Assembly (NCBI GenBank): GCA_036768485.1
Contig: JAVLUZ010000145.1
Span: 1,746,785-1,810,784 of the forward strand
Length of the DNA: 64,000 nt
Source of the DNA: Mermis nigrescens
Taxonomy: Eukaryota > Nematoda > Enoplea > Mermithida > Mermithidae
Direction: 5' to 3'
The position numbers and the translations under genes are program-made. Shown here in pieces: positions 48,435-57,400 of the stretch. Numbering within the stretch: the stretch's first letter is position 1; each line of letters begins with the position of its first letter. The notes under the pieces were generated by a model, which was not told the origin of the DNA, did no database searches, and saw only the letters and a program-made list of their open reading frames with translations.

Positions 48435-51400
48435 CGTGATGATGATGATGATAATAATAATGATAATATAATAAATAAAAATAATTATAATTAGGTACCA
48501 AGATGTCACCTTTACTCAAATTAGGATTATATTCAGATAAAGAATTTTGTCTGGCTCATGTTGAGTACTTGAAAGCATAGGTGGGCAGCACCAAAATTCT
48601 GGGGAGGAGGGGTGAACAAATTTTCAAAGGTCAAAAAATGGTCTCAAAAGTGGTCGTATGGCGAAAACAACACCATTTTTCGACGTTTATCATTGAGCAC
48701 TATCCAATGGCATCAAAAAATCGCTAAAAAAGCAAAAAATAATTTCAAAATTTAAATTCTGGGGGGGTATTTTGATTTCTTGGGGGGGGAGTATTTCAAC
48801 TTCTGGGGGGTGCATACTGACCCCACGCCCACGTGCTTGTAAGTTGTTCATGAGATTTCATTCTAACTTTCTGAACTTAGCTTTTTAGCTTTCTATGTAG
48901 CTCAGAAAGTGATACTCAGATTAAAAGGACGAAATAAAGAATTTCATGAGGCATTGTCTGAAAACGATTCGATTTTCAACTACGATTCTATTCAAGGAAG
49001 CGATATATCGAGTGAATTGCTCCCACAATAAATTTAAGACCAAGTAAATTTTGGTCAGAGTTGCATTGCAAAATAGGTTGACACAAAAAGTATCGATGAC
49101 ACGCTGTATTAGGTTCTTTAAGACATGATATAAAAGAAATTGAAAAGAAATGAAAATGAAGAAATTGTCAAGTTAAACAAAAAGTAACACATGTACGTAT
49201 ATAATTACAATACTTACCTTTGGCTTGAATAATTTTCAATCTAACCTCGAAAACTTAGATACGAGGACTAATTTAGGTATTTCATTCAAAAAAGCTTTTA
49301 AATATTTGGAAAAATTATATTCCAAATAGATTAAAATTAAATAACTATAACGAACAGATAAATAAATAAAAACTAAATACTTAGATAATCGAAAAGAAAT
49401 TGCTTTACAGTCCTTTTACCGTTAAAAATTCTGTAATCAAGCTTCTTTATGTATGCTTTAAAATAAAGTTTTCGACAGGTAGAGGAAAATTTGTCTATGA
49501 TAAATCAATAATAATCTTACGATCGCATGATAAACAATACCAATATTTTTGTACAAGATCCTTTTCTATGTACGCACACAAACATGGTCCCCAAAGGTCT
49601 TTATGCAAATTGTGCGAGCAAATTTTTAGATACTATGACACATATGTTACAGTACCTAGCGATTTTAGTGTAGTAAAAACAAGGTTTCTCGAGCATTGGT
49701 TCTGCATTTTAGATGATTTTTGGGTTTCTGACGCCAAAAATCATTTAAAATTGTCTCCAAACGGCGGTAAGCGCCTATAAATTTGACATTTTTCCATTCT
49801 ACACGCGAATTATGCCATTATGAAGATATATAGGACAGACAATTACTCATTTCAGCGCTGAGTTTATTAAAATTGAAAGATGAATCTCGAATAAAAGCTC
49901 TTTTAAAGAATTATGTATATTCATCATTGAGAACATCATCTTCAGGTTTATAAAGGGTTTGTCTACGACTCGTTAGAATGATGTTCCTTTAGAACCAATT
50001 TTTTCGGCGAAAAAAGCGAAGGAATACAAAAAATTTCAAAAATTTTAAAGAAATTTCTGAATTTACATATATGTGCCTAATTTAATAAACGTGATAGAAA
50101 TAAATTCATGGCATTTTAATACGCCAATTAGCCTGTGGCATGTAAACGGTATCTCATCCACAAATATCCAGTCTATGTTTACACCATAAATCCGCTGATT
50201 CTTATTAGTTTTCAGTGATTTGCTTGTCGTTCGTAGTTAGAAGCTTCAGCATTGAACTAACTAAGTTTAGTCGTTTTTGCTCTGCTCGTCCATGGTGTAA
50301 ACTGCGTAGTTTTTTAAACCTCAGAATTTTAAAAATATTCCTTCCGTGTGAAAAATACATACCCATTTCGCATCATTTCAAAGCACACGATTCAAGAAAT
50401 AACGAGCATAGGTGGGCAGCACCAAAATTCTGCGGGGGGGGTGTGCAAGATTTTTCAAAGGTCAAAGAACGGCCCTAAAAATAGTGGTATGGCGAAAAAA
50501 CACCATTTTCCGACGTTTCTCATCGAGCACTATCCATTGGAAACAAAAAATTGCGAAAAGAACAAAAAAATTTCAAAAACTAAATCCTAAGGGGAGGTGT
50601 TTTGGTTTATGAGGGGTGATTACCCCCAAACCTTCCCCCCGCCCACGTTTGAATATGAGCAATAAAAAATCATTACGTTTTTGAGTGATTCGGTGATTCT
50701 ATTCAGCACAAGAAATTTATTAATTATATTCACGCGAATTATGCTGAGAAATCGATAAACTCAATGTGTCGACGTTGTCGCATAGTAGATAAAGGAAGAA
50801 CAGTTGTGTATAAGTATTTTATTTGAACAATGCGACCAAATTAGTCAAACTTTGTCAGTCGATTGCCTAAGGCAAATTACATTATATGTTAAAGAAACAC
50901 ACTCGAAAAAAACAATAACTTTTCGAAGATAAATCTAGAAAAAAACTAAATCGTTTGCATACCACTTGCCATACGTGTTCTTGGGGTTTCGGGATTGAAC
51001 CCCCGCAGAATGGCTGCCGACATCCCGCAAAATGGCTGTGAACCCCAAAATAGTCGATTTTTTTAAATTGTATAAAGTGTGCTTTTTTAAGCGTTTTTAA
51101 CTCATTTTCGGCCCAAGTCTCAAATTTTCGATGCTTCGCGCCATATATGTACACATTTTGTGACTACATTTTTTTCAATTTACTCGATTTTTTTAATTTT
51201 TTAGGAAATTTAATTCTTTTTGATAGAAACGTCTAAAAACAGTGGTTTTGACGTGCACCCGACGTTTTTTAGCCCAATAAAGACATTTTTTGAAAAATTT
51301 TTGGGCCTGACTTCCTAGAATCCCCATGCTGTATATTCATGTACGCCACTTACTCGTTATTGCCTTTGCCAGATATAAAAAAATATGATGAATGTGTTTA

Positions 51401-54400
51401 TACATGAAAATTCAATGAATCCTATTCAGCACATTTATTCACAATTTCTTACAAACACAATTACTTGAGAAAATGCTCGAAAAAATTTCTTTAAACCTAT
51501 GTATATAGCATATGTAAGATGTGTTGTTGATATTTTCACGAATTTTGGTAAAAAATAATCAGTTGACACTGGTCCTCGAATATTTGATACAATAAACATC
51601 CAAATATCAAAAATTTTATGAACGAAGACGAGAAGGACAAAAAAATAAATTACAAAGGAATAAATTTTTCAGGTACCTATCAAAGTAAAGAAAACCGATC
51701 AGTGGACCACGAAATTCACCCTGAGACCTTTTATGCCTAGAAATAGAAATGACTAATTCCAAAAAATAAATAATTAAATAGATTTAAGTTTTTCACAAAG
51801 AAAATTATGGTTTAAACAGCGAATACCTATAATACTTATAACATTTTGTGTAAACAACAAGTGTGTCGAGCGATACTTTTGAATGAGGACAAGAGCAGTC
51901 CAGCTGTGTAAACAAAGAAGAGTTTCCTGTGTAAAGCGGATACCTATAAACAAAACCTGGGACACGAATTAGAATCGACTGAACTGAGAAGCGATCATAG
52001 AATAATAAAAAGATTATCTAAAAATAAATTATTATTTACATGCATATAAAATAATAAACATATACGTAGATCATGTTGATATCGTGAGTGTGGACCGAGT
52101 AGAACAATCGAGCGCATTATTCATTATGCGGCGGTATTCACTGTTGACAAGCAAGCGAAATTCTTACTCCGAACTAGTCCATTATAGCCCAAAAATCTAT
52201 TCGTGTACCTAACGTTTGTTTTTTCGGTTAAACCCTTATTCTAATGTTTTGTCACGAAGATATAAGTATCCTATTTCAACTTGAGTAATAAACCCCTGAA
52301 ATCCGATCGATTACACCCTATGCTAATTTTTTCAATTATCCAATTCTTTATATCGTTCAGGGCTTAAATTAAGAACTAGGCGAACCTTATAAGGCGTATT
52401 AGGTTCGATAATACGATAATTAATGCCGACGACGCGCAACGATTCCGTTAAACCGGCCGCTTGGGCCACGGATCCCGGATCGACTTTGTCGATAAAAAAT
52501 CCGCTGCGCTTCTCGGACATCAAATTAAATCCGTAATCGCTCGATTTGCTGTGTTTGATCAATCGGCACCACTTGGGCGTGGGTAGAATCGGTTTTTTCG
52601 CTTCGAGACCGCAATTATCCGCTTTCGCTTCGAGACCGCAACAATTGGCTTGCGCGTCAAAATCGCAATTATTCGCTTTCGCTTCGAAACCATCGTAGTA
52701 AACTTTCGTTTCGAAACCATCATAATTCGTTTTCGCGTCGGGACCAAAATTATTCGTTTTCGCTTCGAGACCACCGTTACACGCGACAGATTCGAAGTGC
52801 AGCTGCTGCGGAGCGTTTAAGGGTAGATTCTTGGGTGAGGAGTTATCCGTTTCGACGACCAACTTCGCCTAATAACACGCAGTGCTCAGCTCAGCGCTCC
52901 GAGCGTTAAAGGAGTAGTGTGGGCTTATATGGACAGCGCGTAACGCAAGAGTTACGGCTGTGAAATTTTAAAAACGGATTCAATACGAATACGCATTCAA
53001 GTCAATGCACTTATAAGCAAGTTTGAAAGCACTTTAAGTTTTTCCAGGTTTTAATCTTTCCATTGGCACTTACGTTTCAGTTTTCTATAAAAGTGACGCC
53101 CCCTTCGTTACAGTAATCCTGAATGTCCTTTAGCTAAGAGGAAAACGGCTAGCCTTTACACGTTCAAAATTTCGGGCGTATGTTCGAAAAGCGGATTTTC
53201 TTCCAATGACCGAGAAATGACTCGAAATTCTGGGAATAAATCCTGACCACACAATGGCGTTGGGTCGAGGGGGGTCTGGACCCCCAGAAACTGAAAGATT
53301 CCGAAAATCGATAGGCCCCAAGAATTGTATCCTGGATTGCGGAGGGTGAAAATTTTTCGGCGGATGGCACCCCCCCCCCCCCACAAGATCATGTATGGTA
53401 TAAACCTTCCTTACCTAAAAAGTCAACCGCTAACCTTTAACAACCTAGGTCAATGATCAAAATTTGCTTTCGATCAACTCCGGTGATACATTGATCATAC
53501 GACCCACACGTGCAAGCAAAATCAAGAAAAAAGGACCTGATTAATAATTTTTATGCGAAATTTTGAGCTTACACTTTCCGCTGAATTCGTAATATTTCGT
53601 AAGCTTGAATATCAGACCCGTCTATACATTTCTGCAAAACACAGGAGCGGATTTAGGGGGGGGCGGGGGGGAGGCGGGGGGGGGGCGGCCGCCCCCATTG
53701 GCCCAAAAATAGTGCGAAAAATCAAGCATTTTCGAGCGATTTTTAGCGATTTTCGGGTCAAAACGGCTAATTTTTCCGCCCAAGTCAGAGTACCCCCCTT
53801 AGGGGTACCGCCCCCCCCCCCTTAGGAAAATCCTAGATCCGCCACTGGCAAAACATGATTTATAATTCGTATTATTGTTGTGACTGTTCAAAAAAATAAA
53901 TTGGCAACTAAAGGTACGTAACTTAAATTTCTGTGGTTAATTAGTAGAAGTAGCGACAGAAGAAGGCGGTTTGGGGTGTTTTCCATCCAACACCCCCCCC
54001 CCCCCAGAAAAGTTTTCGCCCTCCCCCGGAAATTTTTCAACCCCCTCCCTAAATATACGATTTCCCGACAGTTTCAATTGAAATTCCTAGAAAAGGTGAC
54101 GTTTTAGGCGTTTTAGCGATCTATTCACTCAAAAGGGTCAAATTTTACTCATTTTTCGACTATATTATGTGAAATTTGTTCGAGTTTTTTATTATGTTTC
54201 CCGAATTGTTTAACGCTTTTGTGCTCCGAACGGTAGAGCATCGTAAGAAACGCCTAAAAACATTGTTTTTGACGCGTTACCGCCATTTTAAGGCCCAAAA
54301 AGGCATTTTAAAATTTCACCCACCCCAGCATTTCCATGCTGCGCTGGTGACAGTTCTAAATTTTAAGTCGGGTCCACGGCCATTTTTAGGTAAACGAACA

Positions 54401-57400
54401 TCAATTTTCGGTCAAAAATGGCCAAACACGCATAAAACGGCAAAGAAACAAGTTTTTTCCCCAAAAATCGAGGAGGGGTCAGCAATTTTTGGCTTCGGGG
54501 GATGGGGAGACGACCAACTTTAGGTGGGGTGGGGATTCCCTCACCCCCGTTACATGCATGATCACACTTACTTGATCAGCGTAACGCTGCCCGGATCCAT
54601 CATCGGCCGGATTTGGCGCCGAGGGCGGTTTGGAGTCGGAGCTTGACTGAGTTTCTGCCCTAGAAGGCGCCACCGAACCCACGCGTAACTCGAAACTTTT
54701 CGTACTGTAGTCGCTGCGATCGGCGCTCACGTGATCGCCGGTATCGATTTCATGCGGAAGCGGAGCTAAAACCAGTGGCGTAGCTAAGGGGGGCTGGGGA
54801 AAATAGTCCCCCCAAAATTTTGGGAGTATGAATATTTTTCACAAGGGCCCCCGAAGGAAAAAATTGGAGATCCTCAATGCGTATCTGAGAGATTGCTAGA
54901 AAAGATTTTAGCAAACTTTTTGAGCTGATAAAGCCAAAATTTTTAGGCGCTCCGAGCCTTATTTATTCATTATGTACAACATGTTCGTTTAATATAATTG
55001 AAATCAAATTCGATTTTTTTTTGAAATTTCTCCTCTCTATGAGTAGATCTCGTTGAGAGAAGCTCAAAGACACTATTATTCTTGTTTCCCGACGGAAGTT
55101 GAGAGAAGAAAATTTCAGAAAAAGGAAAAATTAGGGCCAAAAATGAATAGAAACCCAAATTTCTTGCAAAAGTTTGAGCGATTCTGCCCAATTAAGAGTC
55201 ATTCACGAGATTTAAGCGAAATGAGCTTGCGCTTCGAAAACCATGTAATCCCTCAAAATTCAATTTTTTAGGTATATTTGTGCTATTTCTGGCGCCTTTT
55301 CGTTTCTTTCTTACTAATACAAGCATCACATCCATGTCTGTCTTCTTTTTTCTCTTCATTTACGTATTTATTATTATTATTACTTTCATTTTTATTTTTT
55401 TACATTTTTTTCCATATTTTTTCCGTCTATATTTTTCCTTTTTTTCTTCCGCGCTTTTTTCTCGTATTAACGACTTCGTATAACTCTGAAAAATGTTCGT
55501 TTCGATCATTTGATAGTCTAGGGTGACCGATAAAAAGAAACAAATTTTCCGGCGCGAGCGCCGGATTAGCACTTTTATGTACTTCAAACTCATAAGGCGC
55601 CCAAAAATGAAAAACCTTCGTATTTTTCAGTGTTTAAAGTGATATAATGCAGTAAAAATAGACTAAAGTTTATTTTAAAATGCGATATTACCACAAAAAA
55701 AGGGTTTAATAGGCTATTTTGACCATGCTCCCCGTTTAAACAGCAAAAAAATCGTGAACGTTAAATTTACTATTTTGGATTTCTGGGATTTGACGCCCCC
55801 TGTCGACCCTGACCTTGTGCACCTTTAACAAATAGCCTAGCTATATGGCCCATAAAAAGCTAAAAACTTATTTTGTTTAAACAAAAAAAATTTAAAATAA
55901 AAAATTGACTATTAATAAATAAAAAATTGACTATTAAAAAATAAATTATTCAAAAATTGAAAATAAATACAAAAACTTGAAACCAAAGCAAGAACCAAAA
56001 AAATGTAGTCAATGAAACCAACAAACAAAAACAAACAAATCAACCTTTTGAACAAATTTTTTTGGAAAGTCGGGAATCCTGGTGGGGTTGAGTGGCGAAA
56101 AATTTTTGGGGGACTAAAACTTTTTTAGGGATGGGTCGAACCCCATCCAAATTATGTATGATCCGCAGGCACATAGCTGGCCCTCCTATTATGGTGGGGG
56201 CCAACATCAATTTGGGGGGTGTAAGCCAAAAATAGCACAAAATAACGTGTAAAAAGTCCTATTTTTCCGGTTTTTTCCTGAGTTTTGGGGGTCCGGACCA
56301 TAGGTGGGCAGCACCGAAATTCTGAGGGGAGGGTGGGGGGGAAGAAAAAATTTTCAAAGGTCAAAAAATGGTCTTAAAAGTGGTCGTATGGCGAAAAAAC
56401 ACCATTTTTTCGACGTTTCTCATCGAGCACTATCCAATGGCATCAAACAATCGCTAAAAAGCAAAAAAAAATTCCAAAATTTGAATTCTGGTGGGGGGTA
56501 TTTTAACTTCTGGGGGTGCATAACCCCCATCCCCCACGCCCACGTGCGGTCCGGACCCCCCAGTCCCCCCATAGCTACGTGCCTGATGACCCGAAGTCAA
56601 ACATGTAACAAACAGGTAGCGAATCCCTGATCCAGAGTCTGTCATGCTACGTATCCCGCAAACACCGGTTTCCTAACCCAGCCTTGTGGAATAAAGTTGC
56701 GTTTTTAGGCCATTTCTAGTTACATTTTCCGATATATATTTTGTTCAAAGATGGAAAGACCTTCGTGTACCCTCTTCCCTAAAATAGTCGATTAAAGCGC
56801 ATTTAAGATTTTCGGTCGTTGTTTTAGTGCAAAATGGGTTCTTAGCCATACATGCGCAGCACGGAAATTCTGGGCGGGGGGGGGGAGAATAAACAAGCAA
56901 TATTTCCAGTACTTTTTTGGGCTTAGAACGATAGGTATGCGTCAAATACCTTATTCAACGCTTCTGACGATTCTCTTTCTTTCTATAACATAAATAAATG
57001 CATATTTTGACTATGTGTCGTTCAGTTTACTCGATATTTTTTCATATTTAATCCTGACTTTTTTACGTTAGAGCCGGAAATTTGGCACTTTTAAGCCAAA
57101 AGATCGCTAGAAACGCTCAAAACAACACATTTTCCACGATTTTTTTTATGAAATCCAAGATTCTATGAGAATGGAAAAGTTTCAGGGGTCTAACAACTGT
57201 TTTTTTGGTAGGGCGGAGGAAATGAAAACCGCTTATGGACGGACAACTGTCAAATTCTACGGGGTCCGCGATAGAGCTAAATCGCCAAAAGTAGAACCGA
57301 AATTCCATTCTGGGGGGAATCGGTCGATTTTGATGAAAGAGGTCAGCCGGATCCTCGGGAGAGGGGGGTGTCAGACACCCAACAATCCGCCCACGTCCTT

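Noticed and set aside
48282..48509. Poly-isoleucine frame on the minus strand
   Set aside because: Translation of the AAT microsatellite.
49214..49260. Consensus minus-strand donor AAAG|GTAAGTATT, possible exon between C and D
   Set aside because: No acceptor or open frame fits in phase, and C joins D directly to complete PDZ2 without it.
52559..52774. Lys/Arg-rich frame (VSKRKRI repeats) on the minus strand
   Set aside because: Shifted reading of the NHERF-like coding minisatellite. The PDZ frame is the real one.
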